In this document: piece after piece, positions 28,870 through 38,585 of the stretch
How the letters are laid out: every line of letters starts with the position of its first letter
How positions within the stretch are numbered: the stretch's first letter is position 1
NCBI RefSeq assembly: GCF_007741475.1
Contig: NZ_CP036261.1
Location: 3,969,798-4,033,797 of the forward strand
Origin: Rosistilla ulvae
Lineage (GTDB): Bacteria > Planctomycetota > Planctomycetia > Pirellulales > Pirellulaceae
Direction of reading: 5' to 3'
Length of the DNA stretch: 64,000 nt
Made by a program: the position numbers and the translations under genes
Notes under the pieces: model-generated
Database searches by the model: none
Told to the model about the DNA's origin: nothing
Seen by the model: the letters and a program-made list of their open reading frames with translations, nothing else

Positions 28870-31800
28870 ATGACGGATAGTTCACACGTCACGAAGGATT
28901 CAAAGCAGTCGTACAAAGAACTGCATGACGAAGTCGCCGACATGCTTCTCGGTCCAGACTCGCCAGGGCGGGGATCCACCGAATTCGACGAGTTGATCGC
29001 TGAACACGACCGTTTGCAGTCACGCCAAGCCGCGTTGCGGGTACTCGATGCGAAGCTGGTCGAGGTTTTGCCCGGATTGGAAAAAGCAGAAGCACAGCTC
29101 ACAGCAGCGGAGAAACAACTTGCGGCCGAAAAGAAGAAGCTCGCGGGATTCGCGGGCGAACTCGGCAAGGCGGCTTTTGCTAGTCTTCGAGCCGGTGAGC
29201 TACCCGACAATCCGTTGTTCGCCGATCGAAAAGCGTTGCAGTCGCAAATCGAAACGCTGCAACGGCAGAAGGCCGAGCTAGTGGCGGGCGAAAATGCGGG
29301 CATGATGGAGAAGGCAAAGATCCAGGCTCAGCAATTGAAGCTTGCAGGTCAGATCAAGGTTGAGGAACTCAAGATCGGTTCCGCCGATCGTGCCCTCGGC
29401 ACGGCACTGCTGATATCTAAAGAAAAACCGGCGATTCGATGTGACCAGACGGAGGAAGTGCTGAAGGCCATCGCTAGCCAGCGAAAGCAAGTCGCGGCGG
29501 CACGCGAGAACGTTAAGCAAGTCGAGCAGACCGTGGGCGATCATAGGGCATACGCTGCGAAAGAGCTTGATCGCTCCAGAATCGGAGACGCAGCCACTCT
29601 AAAGGTGGAACTGAGAGATGTTCGGAAGGAAAGTCAGCAGAACCAAAAGGTAATCCACAAGGCACGCCAGTCGACCGTCGACGCAGCTCTCAAGAGACAC
29701 ACGTTAGATAAAGATCTCCTGGTCAGTGAGAAGCTTCGCGAACTAGACGCCCTCGCGGAATCATCGGCGGCAACGACCCCGCAAGCCATCGAGCTGATTC
29801 AGACAGTCTACTCGCGTTGGCAAACACTGCCGAGAAATATGCAAATTGGTATCGCCTCTGTTCCAATTGTCACATTGACGCTCTTAATAGCAGTTGGATA
29901 TTTCCGAAGCGGGTCCAGCAACCAATTCGTTGAAACCATGGGGGATGCCAGTTCATTCCGCATTGTCGAGCAGATTGAAGATGCAAGTACATCTTCGCAG
30001 GTCGACGGTGCTCGCGGCGACCACACCCCTGCTTCCCTCAATAGAACACCTGTCACACCTGGCGTTGCAAAATGGGCTAAATGGCCCAAGCCTGATGAGA
30101 TTGTTGCTGAAATGGGATCACTAACGTTGCTACAAGCAACAAAACCTGTAAATCATGGGTTTACAGTCTTGCAGCAGATTTCTGACGGAGTCTACGAGAT
30201 ACAGATCGAGCTTCCGCTTCAATCAAAAGGGCGTGCCGTGTTGTCGACAGTGACAACCACTTTTGAAAGCGAAGGTAGAGCCGTCTTACCGCTGACATAC
30301 TCCGGAACCCAATCATATAGTTTGGAGAACGGCTTCCAACGTCAAATCCGGGTCTTCCGCGAAGCTGCCGGCCTTTCTCCGAATGAAGCCGCGATTCGAG
30401 AAAGAGAATACTTCGACGAAATGAAAGACCTTCGACGATTGCTCACATGCTCGTCCATTCACTTCAACGTTCCCATCACTTCTGAATGGAAAGACTTTCA
30501 TGCGGCTGTCGGAGCCGAAAAATGGGAACAGAGGATATCAGACGACTCTGTTTACCTTAGCAAACGCACGAAAGATTACTTCTCTATAGAGGTTTCGAGT
30601 GCTTATCAAGAAACCAAGGAAGCAATGGAGAGCAACTACTCACCGGTTCATCATGCTGCTCAAAAGAGAGATCTATTGACGCTGAGTGCACTAGCCAGTT
30701 TCGGTGAGAGTCTTTCCGAACTGGGCGAAGTGGGAAGCCCGCCTCTGCATGTTGCGTTCGAGTCTTACTTGCAACAGTGTCAGTTTGATTCCAAATTCGA
30801 CATTCGACAACTCGACACCTTTTTTGATTTCTTCAAACGCAACGGAGTTGACTTAAGGCAGCTTGACAATTCAGGAAGGAGCTTAGTTCACATTACTGCC
30901 ATGGACGACACGTTCGCGAGTGGGGAAAAACACAAGAGTCACTTCGCCAATTTGAGATTATTGCTTCAGTCTCTCCGGAAGAGCGGTTTCAACCTTAAAG
31001 CCACGGACAAAAGCGGGGATGGGGCACTTCAGTTGGTGCTTGCGACTTTCCTCTCAAAGTCAACTGGCACGCGGAAAGATCGACCAATTAGCACGATGGC
31101 ATTTGTCGCCAAGCAATTTGAACAGGTGTTAGACTGCTTCCTCGCAGAGGGGGCAGAACTCTCTTTAGTGAGTGCTCAAGGAAATAACTTAATCCACAGT
31201 GTTTGCGATGCAGCGGATGTGGAATTGCTCAAGGTTGTGCTCAACAAGAAACTTGACGTCAATCAAAAAAACAAATCCGGTGACACACCGCTGCTAATGT
31301 TATGCAAGCATTGGGGAGCTGTAGATGATCGCGACCGGAGCCTAATTGAACAGTCTGTGGTGCTGCTGCTAGAAAGAGACGCAAACAAGCTGATTAAGGA
31401 CTCAGCAGGCCATTTCGCGGCATTCCATTTGGGCGATTCACTTCGGCACCTATTGCTGGTTGAAAAGCATGATGTCCCCATTAAGCTTGAGGAGTGGGAG
31501 ACTTTCCTTGTCGCTGGACGCGACGTCTTCTTTGCCGGCACTGCCAGCGGATTCGACCATCAGATCGCTGTAATAACGGACTCCGGGGAAATTCTGAAGA
31601 CTGTCGCACTTGACGAGTTGTCTGGACCGGTTGCGGTCCATCTTAACGCGGATGGTAGCAAACTGCGTCTGTCTGACAGCGGACTTTTGTCGTCATCTAG
31701 AGGAGGCCGAGCGATTTCGGAAACTGAAGACCGGCTCTCCTTGACGTTATGGGAGGTCTCAAATGGGGGCAACGTCGAGTCAAAGACGATCCGTTTCAGC

Positions 31801-32595
31801 ACGGAAAATCTTTTCCCGGACAAACGCGTTTTGGACAAGAGCTCGACGATCTTTTCAGCTTCAGGATTAATTCGCTATGAACGCGTGCACACATCAGATG
31901 GAGGAGATTCTTCGACCGCCCTCGTTGGTTACAGCGACAGTGGACGCGAGCTTTGGCGGGATGACCTGTCGCTGCTTTCCAAGATTTCTTTCCTAGCGGA
32001 CGAGTTAATCCAAATTGTGGAACCGAAGAGTGGGACGGCGACGCTCCAGCACGAGGGTAAAAAGGTGGCGAGCTTTGACCTCTCGGCGATTGGTACAGCT
32101 GCGTATATACCGACTAATGTGGCGATTACTAAGGCGAATGCGATTGTTGTTCGCACTGATCAGTCGGTTGTGATTATTGGTAGCGACGGTGAAATCGCAG
32201 GTCGCATACCTGTGGGATACGGTCCAGACTCAACCTTTAATGTGTTTGACGATCTGGCAATCGTCGGAAACAGAGGCAGTGATGTCTACTGCATTGACAC
32301 GCGTACTGCAAAGACGCTGTGGAAAGCGAGTGGTCTTCGAGTTGACATGGGACTGCAACAAAGCAGCGACGGCGAGTGGTTTTGGATTTCGGGTTCTGAA
32401 TTAGTTCGGTATTCATCGAGTGGAATATTGATTGGGAAATGCTTGCTCCCCAGTTTCAAGGGGGCATCGTCTTCGCTGCCGACATATTGTTGGCTGGGAG
32501 AATCTAAGCTCGGTTTTTTAAGCGTGACTGAAGAAGGATACGCTGATCCAAAATTGTCGCTGAATCTAAATATTCTCGACATAATCGAGTGGTAG
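28870..32595 (+). CDS. Coiled-coil, TM, ankyrin and beta-propeller protein
   Basis: 1241 residues from ATG 28870. Residues about 30-310 form a long charged coiled coil (AEAQLTAAEKQLAAEKKKLA). One TM helix (IGIASVPIVTLTLLIAVGYF, about 324-343) follows. After a globular stretch come ankyrin-like repeats at about 655-860 (DNSGRSLVHITAM, DKSGDGALQLVLA, SAQGNNLIHSVCDA, NKSGDTPLLMLC, DSAGHFAAFHLG). The C-terminal third has repeated WD/PQQ-like strands (VVIIGSDGEIAGRIPVGYG, DVYCIDTRTAKTLW, ELVRYSSSGILIGKCL), suggesting a propeller. It is probably a cytoplasmic coil tethering a large outer interaction array. The domain order is unusual; function unknown. Confidence 0.7.
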   Translation: MTDSSHVTKDSKQSYKELHDEVADMLLGPDSPGRGSTEFDELIAEHDRLQSRQAALRVLDAKLVEVLPGLEKAEAQLTAAEKQLAAEKKKLAGFAGELGKAAFASLRAGELPDNPLFADRKALQSQIETLQRQKAELVAGENAGMMEKAKIQAQQLKLAGQIKVEELKIGSADRALGTALLISKEKPAIRCDQTEEVLKAIASQRKQVAAARENVKQVEQTVGDHRAYAAKELDRSRIGDAATLKVELRDVRKESQQNQKVIHKARQSTVDAALKRHTLDKDLLVSEKLRELDALAESSAATTPQAIELIQTVYSRWQTLPRNMQIGIASVPIVTLTLLIAVGYFRSGSSNQFVETMGDASSFRIVEQIEDASTSSQVDGARGDHTPASLNRTPVTPGVAKWAKWPKPDEIVAEMGSLTLLQATKPVNHGFTVLQQISDGVYEIQIELPLQSKGRAVLSTVTTTFESEGRAVLPLTYSGTQSYSLENGFQRQIRVFREAAGLSPNEAAIREREYFDEMKDLRRLLTCSSIHFNVPITSEWKDFHAAVGAEKWEQRISDDSVYLSKRTKDYFSIEVSSAYQETKEAMESNYSPVHHAAQKRDLLTLSALASFGESLSELGEVGSPPLHVAFESYLQQCQFDSKFDIRQLDTFFDFFKRNGVDLRQLDNSGRSLVHITAMDDTFASGEKHKSHFANLRLLLQSLRKSGFNLKATDKSGDGALQLVLATFLSKSTGTRKDRPISTMAFVAKQFEQVLDCFLAEGAELSLVSAQGNNLIHSVCDAADVELLKVVLNKKLDVNQKNKSGDTPLLMLCKHWGAVDDRDRSLIEQSVVLLLERDANKLIKDSAGHFAAFHLGDSLRHLLLVEKHDVPIKLEEWETFLVAGRDVFFAGTASGFDHQIAVITDSGEILKTVALDELSGPVAVHLNADGSKLRLSDSGLLSSSRGGRAISETEDRLSLTLWEVSNGGNVESKTIRFSTENLFPDKRVLDKSSTIFSASGLIRYERVHTSDGGDSSTALVGYSDSGRELWRDDLSLLSKISFLADELIQIVEPKSGTATLQHEGKKVASFDLSAIGTAAYIPTNVAITKANAIVVRTDQSVVIIGSDGEIAGRIPVGYGPDSTFNVFDDLAIVGNRGSDVYCIDTRTAKTLWKASGLRVDMGLQQSSDGEWFWISGSELVRYSSSGILIGKCLLPSFKGASSSLPTYCWLGESKLGFLSVTEEGYADPKLSLNLNILDIIEW

Positions 32596-32609
32596 GCAGC
32601 CGACTCTGC

Positions 32610-32725
32610 TAACACCTAAAAAAAGACCTGCAGCCCCAACTGGACAGCAGGCCTCGAATCCCCCCTATCCTCGCCACGCAGCACACTGACTGCGGTAGCC
32701 GCAATCGATGCACTGCATGGGGGGC
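32610..32725. repeat. A7-hairpin repeat, copy 1
   Basis: CACCTAAAAAAAGACCTGC, then a GCAGG partner, gives a hairpin next to an A-run (a terminator on the minus strand). It is followed by CACGCAGCACACTGACTGCG and GCACTGC. The same order appears at 42977-43085, and the hairpin part again at 35358-35395. Confidence 0.6.
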
Positions 32726-33008
32726 GGATAGAAATGGCCGGCCTCAATGGCCGACCGCAATGGCCGACCGCACGTTCTCAACTGCTCGCTTCGTGCGATC
32801 GAGCTTTGCTTCGTTTGGGCACGAGTCCAATTTCGATTCTGCGTGTCTACCTTGGAGCGGTGTTTTTTTGGTTTCGACGTGATCCCCTCGTGATCAGTCT
32901 ACGCAGCAGGGGCGAGGCAGCTTTCCTCGACACCACAACGCTGAACCGGGAGCCTCGCGTTGGAGGAGGCTTTCTGTGGGGGCGCACCGGCGTCCACAAG
33001 TTAGCTGG

Positions 33009-33045
33009 CGTGTTACGCACCCTCGATAGGAATAGGGTGAAACGC
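33009..33045 (+). repeat. Dispersed GTGTTACGC repeat, copy F
   Basis: CGTGTTACGCACCCTCGATA, then GGAATAGGGTGAAACGC. The outer parts form a dyad (GTTACGCACCC against GGGTGAAAC). It lies 60 bases before the gene at 33104. Confidence 0.65.
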
Positions 33046-33103
33046 AGCAGGAGATACCTGCCGCATAACCTCAGAACGCCCATACAGGATTGGAATTTGG
33101 ATC

Positions 33104-34504
33104 ATGAACAAAGCAAACGTGCAAACCGCGATCGTGGAACAAAAAAGGAAGCTCGCAAGAAAAAAGATCAGTGAAGATGATCTCTGGGAGCTGGAACACG
33201 AATTTAATGAGTATTTCGGCGAGATGACGAACGTTCAACGAGTTGCACTACTCAAGCGGTTCTGGCAGTTGGACCATGAAGTAACCATCGTCGATAGAAG
33301 CACAAATTGCTTTTACAGTAGTTCGCCACTCCTCAGAGCATTCACAATATCGCATGAACACTTGATTCGGCAATGCCAACTTGAACGTGGCGTGAGTCTC
33401 GATTCCTCCAAAAAGGTTGCGGACGCGGCAGACGAATTGAAGCATGAAATCGCCTCAGTAATCAAGAAATACAGAGGGGAAGTGAGAGCCGATGGCAAAC
33501 CAGTTCTCAAGTACGAAGGCAAAACCGAACCGAAATTCTTCTTTTTCGGATTTCAACCAGGTCTTGCCAGCGATGATCACTTAATCGGAATGTTCTTTTC
33601 CGAAGCGGATCGAGAAAAGGCAGATCGATACATTGTCCAGAAATTGGAAAGTTGGGGGGTGCGGACGGAACCGCTGGCCGAGGAGCGAACCTTACACGCT
33701 AGGCGTTTATGGTTTTGGGAAAGACATTTCGATCGTAAGCAATTTCGGAGAGACTTCCGGAAACTATCTCACGAAGAGCGACTAGATGTGATTGAAGAGC
33801 TAAACACTAAGGGAATCGACTTCAAGTTTACGGACCCAAGTACGTTTGAGTGTTACCAGTCATGCTGGAGCAACCAGGGTGCCCTGCGGAATTCCCGCTG
33901 TTTCTCTTACGATTTTGATCTTGGTTATCGTCCCAAGAATGGTAGTCGATCCGATCTGCCGGAGCACTTTCCCACCGCTAGCGAGCGGCGTAAAGAAATT
34001 GACGAAATAGAAAGAACACTTCTGCATGTGATTGCGAAGCATGGCGGCCTTATTACGGGCATCGAACGTGACGTCTATAAAGCAGTTGTCAGTCTAGAAC
34101 AGTCAGAAAAATTCCCGGTCAGTGGAGAAATTCACGCACGCTTCCCTGACTATCAAGCGAGACGCGATGCTTCGAGTGAAATCCATGAGCGACTCGCAGT
34201 CGCGGGCATCCAGTTTTCTGTCGAAGAGGATGAGGAGCTGTCGATTGACGAACAAATCGCTAAGACCAACTCAGAGCTCGACGACAAACGAAAAACTCTC
34301 GATCGGGGGTGGTCGTTGTTGGAAAGCAGGAAGCAATTTCATAGGAAAGAATTAATTCGCATCGAAGAGGACGAGCAAAAGTTGCTCGAAGAGGAGGAAC
34401 GTTTTACGGAATTCGCGAAAGCCATTTCCGATCGCCTGCAACAGCTAAGCCAGCAACGGGATTCGTCAAGCCACAATGGGAGAGAGCAACGAAAGGAAGC
34501 TTGA
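33104..34504 (+). CDS. Hypothetical coiled-coil protein
   Basis: 466 residues. The N-terminus is basic and helical (EQKRKLARKKISEDDLWELE). The middle has FFFFGFQPGLASDD and RRLWFWERHFDRKQFRRDF with many aromatic residues. The last 110 residues are a highly charged coiled coil (SIDEQIAKTNSELDDKRKTL, RIEEDEQKLLEEEERF). I recognise no family. It is a single-gene unit bracketed by a dispersed repeat upstream and a terminator downstream, a cassette layout. Confidence 0.6.
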   Translation: MNKANVQTAIVEQKRKLARKKISEDDLWELEHEFNEYFGEMTNVQRVALLKRFWQLDHEVTIVDRSTNCFYSSSPLLRAFTISHEHLIRQCQLERGVSLDSSKKVADAADELKHEIASVIKKYRGEVRADGKPVLKYEGKTEPKFFFFGFQPGLASDDHLIGMFFSEADREKADRYIVQKLESWGVRTEPLAEERTLHARRLWFWERHFDRKQFRRDFRKLSHEERLDVIEELNTKGIDFKFTDPSTFECYQSCWSNQGALRNSRCFSYDFDLGYRPKNGSRSDLPEHFPTASERRKEIDEIERTLLHVIAKHGGLITGIERDVYKAVVSLEQSEKFPVSGEIHARFPDYQARRDASSEIHERLAVAGIQFSVEEDEELSIDEQIAKTNSELDDKRKTLDRGWSLLESRKQFHRKELIRIEEDEQKLLEEEERFTEFAKAISDRLQQLSQQRDSSSHNGREQRKEA

Positions 34505-34562
34505 TACACCGTTTACCAGGCATCGCTCAAATTGATGGCACTGAGTAAGAGCCAACTATCAA

Positions 34563-34600
34563 GCCCGCTTCCTTCACTACGAGGGGATGCGGGCCTTTTC
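34563..34600 (+). terminator. Intrinsic terminator after coiled-coil gene
   Basis: GCCCGC (34563-34568) pairs with GCGGGC (34589-34594), followed by CTTTTC. It lies about 60 bases past the stop at 34504. Confidence 0.75.
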
Positions 34601-34682
34601 ATTACCATTTCTCTTCGCCGACGCCCGCATGCGTGTTAGGCCGTCTCGACAGGTGCGTGCGTCAAAACAAGACGTTTTTCAT

Positions 34683-34802
34683 TGGCACAAGTTTCAGTCG
34701 CCGTGCGGGATGTATCGGGTGTGTTGGGTCCACCTAGACATGACGAAAATCCCAGTCAGCTGCTTCGGTGTTACTTCCTTGCGATAGGAATGGGTGTTAA
34801 CG
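34683..34802 (+). repeat. Dispersed GTGTTACGC repeat, copy G
   Basis: GGCACAAGTTTCAGT, then GGGTGTGTTGGGTCC, then GCTTCGGTGTTACTTCCTTG and CGATAGGAATGGGTGTTAAC. This matches the block 27772-27893 almost end to end, with scattered differences. Confidence 0.7.
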
Positions 34803-34874
34803 GCGATGGCGGTCCGAAGTTGAACGCCAGGAACGCTGCCGTATTCTACAAACCTAACATAGAAATGGTGTACG

Positions 34875-35171
34875 ATGACACGAAAGAAAAAGAAGAAGCT
34901 TTCCGCTCAACAAATGGCTATCTGTCACAATTGCAGTTTGTCGATATCGTGGCGAGAAAATCATGTCGTCCGTCCCGAAGTTTGGGCGGCTGCTGGGATG
35001 CTGCCAAGTGACGGTCATTTGCACCGAGCATGTCTTGAGACTCGGCTCAGACGCAAGCTAGAGCTCGCTGATATCTTGGTTATGTATGTCGGGGAAAACT
35101 CAGAGGGCATAAAGATGCGGGTGTTGGACCTAGAGGCTTACCTCGAGTTCAACGACGCGATGGGCTATTAA
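34875..35171 (+). CDS. Small zinc-finger-like protein
   Basis: 98 residues from ATG 34875 (MTRKKKKKLSAQQ). CHNC (about residue 17) together with HLHRACLETRL (about 48-58) could form a Cys/His zinc site like those in small planctomycete proteins ending in CLExRLGRxL. The rest is a short helical tail. The lysine-rich start suggests nucleic-acid contact. It sits right after dispersed repeat copy G. Confidence 0.5.
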   Translation: MTRKKKKKLSAQQMAICHNCSLSISWRENHVVRPEVWAAAGMLPSDGHLHRACLETRLRRKLELADILVMYVGENSEGIKMRVLDLEAYLEFNDAMGY

Positions 35172-35357
35172 TGTTTCTAAATCGTCCTCTAGTTTGGGCC
35201 GACGTGGCGGCTTCGGAGACACACGTAACTCATTTGCTGACTGCGGCCTAAGCGTTGTGTCTACTCCTCGGCTAAACGACCCAAACTCGAAGATACTCGG
35301 GCACAACGAGTTTCGTATCGAACCTTTCAAATGCAGTTGTGAGCAGCGGGCCAATAG

Positions 35358-35396
35358 CTAAAAAAAGGCCTACGGTTCTCGATGGGATAGCAGGCC
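35358..35396. terminator. A7-hairpin repeat, copy 2 (terminator-like)
   Basis: CTAAAAAAAGGCCTAC, then GGGATAGCAGGCCTTTGC. The AGGCCT words pair across a 20-base loop. The A-run makes it a stronger terminator on the minus strand; on plus it is followed by a weak T-rich stretch. Same family as copies at 32.6 and 43.0 kb. Confidence 0.55.
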
Positions 35397-35500
35397 TTTG
35401 CTTTCGCACCGAACTCACGACCATCTTAGTATCGGTTAGACTGTGTGACCAAGATCTGCTCTGACTTAGCGTCGACAGGTTGCACTGCCAAAATCTCGGC

Positions 35501-36319
35501 ATGAATGAATCAACATCACGTTATCCCTGGTTCTCAACCCCCAAAATGCACAAGAAAACCGACTTGATCCGCCGCAGCGTACCCGCCGAATGGCTTGAAA
35601 GCATACCTGCGTTTCTGAGTTCCATCATTGCCGACCCTGATCTGTTTCCTGAGATTGGGGATAACAGCATCACGGTTTATTACCGAGGCAAAGCCCTGAT
35701 CCGAGAGTTAACGCTGCGTGATGGCGAAGTTTCCGGATCAATCAGTCTCGATTACATCCCACAAGCACGAACAGAGTCACGTTATGCCAAGGTTGTTCTC
35801 GGTGAGTCTGGCTTTGAGTACTCGCCCCATGTTGCTCCGCTCCAGTTGGGCAATTTGGATTCCGAGACGCTTCGGCATTTCAAGGCTCGAATGGATGGCC
35901 GTGGAGCTGAAGGGGACGTGATTCATCGGTTAGCCATCCGACCGAGTAATTTGATCGTCGATCAAGAAATCGCATTCCAGGGTCCTGGTGAACGCAGATT
36001 CGACAAGATTGATCTCTGTGTTTTCGATCCGGTGGCGAGGGCGTTCTCGTTCGTTGAGGTGAAGACCATTGCTGATGGAAGGCTCTTTGTTTCTTCAACG
36101 GGTGAAGTTCCAGAAGTCATCCAGCAGTTGGAGCGGTACAAGGATCGGATTGGGCAGAATAGCAAGGAACTGACCGAAGTGTTCGCGAGGGTCGTCCAGA
36201 TGAAACGTCGGCTTGGAATGGGAACTCGCCTCGCCGGGACTCCTGAATCTATTCCGATGGCGATCGTTTCGCGACCAGCTTTGATGATCGGGAATTGCTC
36301 CGCAGCTCAGGTTCAGTAA
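35501..36319 (+). CDS. Orphan PD-(D/E)XK nuclease-like protein
   Basis: 272 residues from ATG 35501 (MNESTSRYPWF). A nuclease signature is visible in ERRFDKIDLCVF and AFSFVEVKTIADGRL (about 172-193): the Asp of strand two and E-x-K of strand three, then EVIQQLERYKDRIG as the following helix with Gln. The N-terminal half is a separate alpha/beta region (ITVYYRGKALIRELTLRDGE). No methylase partner is adjacent, so it may be a stand-alone restriction-like or DNA-repair nuclease. Confidence 0.6.
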   Translation: MNESTSRYPWFSTPKMHKKTDLIRRSVPAEWLESIPAFLSSIIADPDLFPEIGDNSITVYYRGKALIRELTLRDGEVSGSISLDYIPQARTESRYAKVVLGESGFEYSPHVAPLQLGNLDSETLRHFKARMDGRGAEGDVIHRLAIRPSNLIVDQEIAFQGPGERRFDKIDLCVFDPVARAFSFVEVKTIADGRLFVSSTGEVPEVIQQLERYKDRIGQNSKELTEVFARVVQMKRRLGMGTRLAGTPESIPMAIVSRPALMIGNCSAAQVQ

Positions 36320-36550
36320 ATCTTGGCTGGAGAGGGTGCTTGGAAACCATTGATGGCCGCCCTTCCATCGGTTGCTTCAGGCCTAATTCTCTGCGGCGGT
36401 ACTGGTGGCAATCTGAAACTCGAGTCGTCTAGGCAAACCGTCATCTTCGATTCAAGCACTGCCGAATGATTCCAATCTGAACTGATTGTGTCCCAGCCTT
36501 GTCAGCCTGCTGTGGTATTATTGTTGGATTACTGATCTGTGAGGCAATCT
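36320..36550. other. Short intergenic region
   Basis: No coding frame or clear repeat is seen. It must contain the promoter for the gene at 36551. Confidence 0.4.
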
Positions 36551-37087
36551 ATGTTGGAAAAGAAGTGGCAAAGTCCTTGGCTGGGGGATGTCGATCCCGC
36601 CACACGAACAGCGGTGGTAACCAGCCAACAGCATCATCGCCATCAGTTGGCAGTGAAGCGAGGGCTTCCGTTTACGGGGGCCTATTACTGGATTCCGATT
36701 TCCCAAGATGCTTGGCGGCTCGCGGTTTTTCCAAACGCGTTCTATGTCGGGGGAGAAGCCGGTCATGTGCATGTTTGGGAAGATGTGATCCGAATTCTCG
36801 CAGGGTTACATCACCGGAACGCTAGTGAGCTTGTCGAGCAAATCGGGAACTCGCCCTGCGGGTTGCCTCGTGGACGTGTTGTTCGTTTGGGGAGTGGAGA
36901 TTGGGGCGTCGCACATGGCGGTGATCACCCGAAAGGCAGTTACCTCAAATCAACCGTTTCCGATGCCTTCTGCTTGAACGACGTTCATCCGAGATTCTTC
37001 TTCGATGAACACGAGCAAATGCTGCCAGGAGATCGGCATCAAGTCGAACTTTCGACCCGCTCCGGCTTTGATCGAGATAGTGCTTGA
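36551..37087 (+). CDS. Hypothetical protein
   Basis: 178 residues from ATG 36551 (MLEKKWQSPWLGDVD). Aromatic and His-rich, with GAYYWIPISQDAWRLAVFPN and GHVHVWEDVIRILAG suggesting a compact alpha/beta domain, and HGGDHPKGSYLKSTVSDAF later. No family recognised. A small ORF follows 47 bases later on the same strand. Confidence 0.5.
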   Translation: MLEKKWQSPWLGDVDPATRTAVVTSQQHHRHQLAVKRGLPFTGAYYWIPISQDAWRLAVFPNAFYVGGEAGHVHVWEDVIRILAGLHHRNASELVEQIGNSPCGLPRGRVVRLGSGDWGVAHGGDHPKGSYLKSTVSDAFCLNDVHPRFFFDEHEQMLPGDRHQVELSTRSGFDRDSA

Positions 37088-37134
37088 CACTTTTTTCATC
37101 ACTTCCATGTCTGACTTCCATTGAAGGCCAGTCA

Positions 37135-37290
37135 ATGAAGAAGTGGGGTGGCTTCCGTGAACTCCTGGAGCAGTTGGAGCTAGCCGACCTGCCCGTTCAG
37201 TTTCTGAGCATCAGCGGTGACGATTCGCGTCCGAACGAACTAGCGGTTCAGCCTCTCGATCATCTGCCTTGGTCGATTGACCAAGGTTAG
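37135..37290 (+). CDS. Small hypothetical protein (51 aa)
   Basis: MKKWGGFRELLEQLELADLP leads to ISGDDSRPNELAVQPLDHLP. A GAAGG site precedes the ATG at 37135 by 7 bases. Codon use is like the neighbours. It follows the 36551 gene and its stop meets the convergent hydrolase gene at 37287. A short acidic partner protein is possible, but it could be spurious. Confidence 0.4.
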   Translation: MKKWGGFRELLEQLELADLPVQFLSISGDDSRPNELAVQPLDHLPWSIDQG

Positions 37291-38585
37291 ATCTGGATCG
37301 TTTGTCCGTCTGTGGAAATTGTCACGTTGTCGAAATGATCCTTGAATGCCTCCGGCTCAAAGCTGTGGATCGGAATGATCGTTTTGGCATTGATTGCTCT
37401 GGTGAACTTCACAAGGTCAGACGACAGGGCGTGTCCACTGGTGTGAACATGAATGACTTTGCCTTGGACTTCATTCAGCGACTTTTTGACTTCTTGCCAG
37501 TAGGGACGTTGGCTGTAACCATGCCACGTTGAGTAGAGGCAAAGCGTCTTTGACGGAATGCGTCCATTGAAGTCGCCCAGCATGCTCGGCCGGAAAACCA
37601 TCACGTATTTCTCGGGTGACTCCATGATTTCGGGCATGGTGATTTCCGTATCCCGGGAAATTTCGTTTGCCCGGTTCGTTCCCCGCTGATTGATTTTCTC
37701 TTTTAGGGAATCCGGGAAGTAGACTCGTCCGCTCCTCGTTTTGAGCGGGTTGTTCAGCTTGGCATCGAAACTAATTAGGTGGAGGACAAAAGCGGTATAA
37801 GCGTCTGCTACGAATGTCCGCCCTGCTTCTCTGGCTGCACGGATGAACGATCGGAGTCGATCGATGTTTTGCGGTGAGAAGGACGCAAGCACCAGGCTAG
37901 GGGCAGCTTTGACCTGTTCGATAATCTCCGCTTCCAGTTCACCCTCTGTGGCTTCACTCCCATTGTCGAACCCGAAGTGCGTTCCTTCGACGATAATGGC
38001 ATCCAACTTGATGCCATTGAACTTCTGAATGATCTGCGTGTGTTCGCCCTGCCGCCGTCCGTGCAGTCGCAGGTCGCCGGTATAGAGAATGCGCTTCCCG
38101 TCGGCTTCGATCAGAAAGGCAAGGCAACCATGGATGGAATGATCGACTGGAAATGCCGTCACGACCATGTCGCCGATCACGACCGCTTGTTTCGGCTTGA
38201 TTTCTCGGGATCGATCTCTGGGAAGTTCTTGCTGGTTCGCGTACACGCTTCCGGCCAACATCATCTTGCTGGTTCCCTTGCTGGCATAAACAGGAATGGA
38301 AGGGGTGGTGTGTCGCAACAGCCCAACATGGTCCAGATGAGCGTGCGAAAGCAAAATAGCATCGGGTGAGCTGTCACCTGAGAACAGACCAGGAACCTTG
38401 GGGATGATTCCGTTGGCCTTAAGCTCCGCACTCGTCATCCGTCCCAGGGAGAATCCGTCGTGTGCTTGCCCCTGTTCATCGAATAACGGCATCCCGACGT
38501 CCAGGATGATTCGAGTCGTACCGGATTGAACTTCGATGCAATTGCCGCCGACTTCTTTGCTTCCCCTGTAGATCGTCAATTGCAT
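37287..38585 (-). CDS. Metallo-beta-lactamase-fold hydrolase, RNase J-like
   Basis: 432 residues. MBL motifs are complete: IILDVGMPLFD, HAHLDH in AILLSHAHLDHVG (about 76-88), a downstream His in VDHSIHGCLAF, the metal-bridging Asp in LYTGDLRLHG, and the C-terminal HTSGHA plus IPIHSFEPEAF. This order, with a beta-CASP-like insert between, resembles RNase J/CPSF-type nucleases, but the protein is shorter than RNase J. Nucleic acid processing is the likely role; a small-molecule hydrolase cannot be excluded. The gene is single and convergent with the small plus-strand ORF. Confidence 0.75.
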   Translation of the reverse strand: MQLTIYRGSKEVGGNCIEVQSGTTRIILDVGMPLFDEQGQAHDGFSLGRMTSAELKANGIIPKVPGLFSGDSSPDAILLSHAHLDHVGLLRHTTPSIPVYASKGTSKMMLAGSVYANQQELPRDRSREIKPKQAVVIGDMVVTAFPVDHSIHGCLAFLIEADGKRILYTGDLRLHGRRQGEHTQIIQKFNGIKLDAIIVEGTHFGFDNGSEATEGELEAEIIEQVKAAPSLVLASFSPQNIDRLRSFIRAAREAGRTFVADAYTAFVLHLISFDAKLNNPLKTRSGRVYFPDSLKEKINQRGTNRANEISRDTEITMPEIMESPEKYVMVFRPSMLGDFNGRIPSKTLCLYSTWHGYSQRPYWQEVKKSLNEVQGKVIHVHTSGHALSSDLVKFTRAINAKTIIPIHSFEPEAFKDHFDNVTISTDGQTIQI

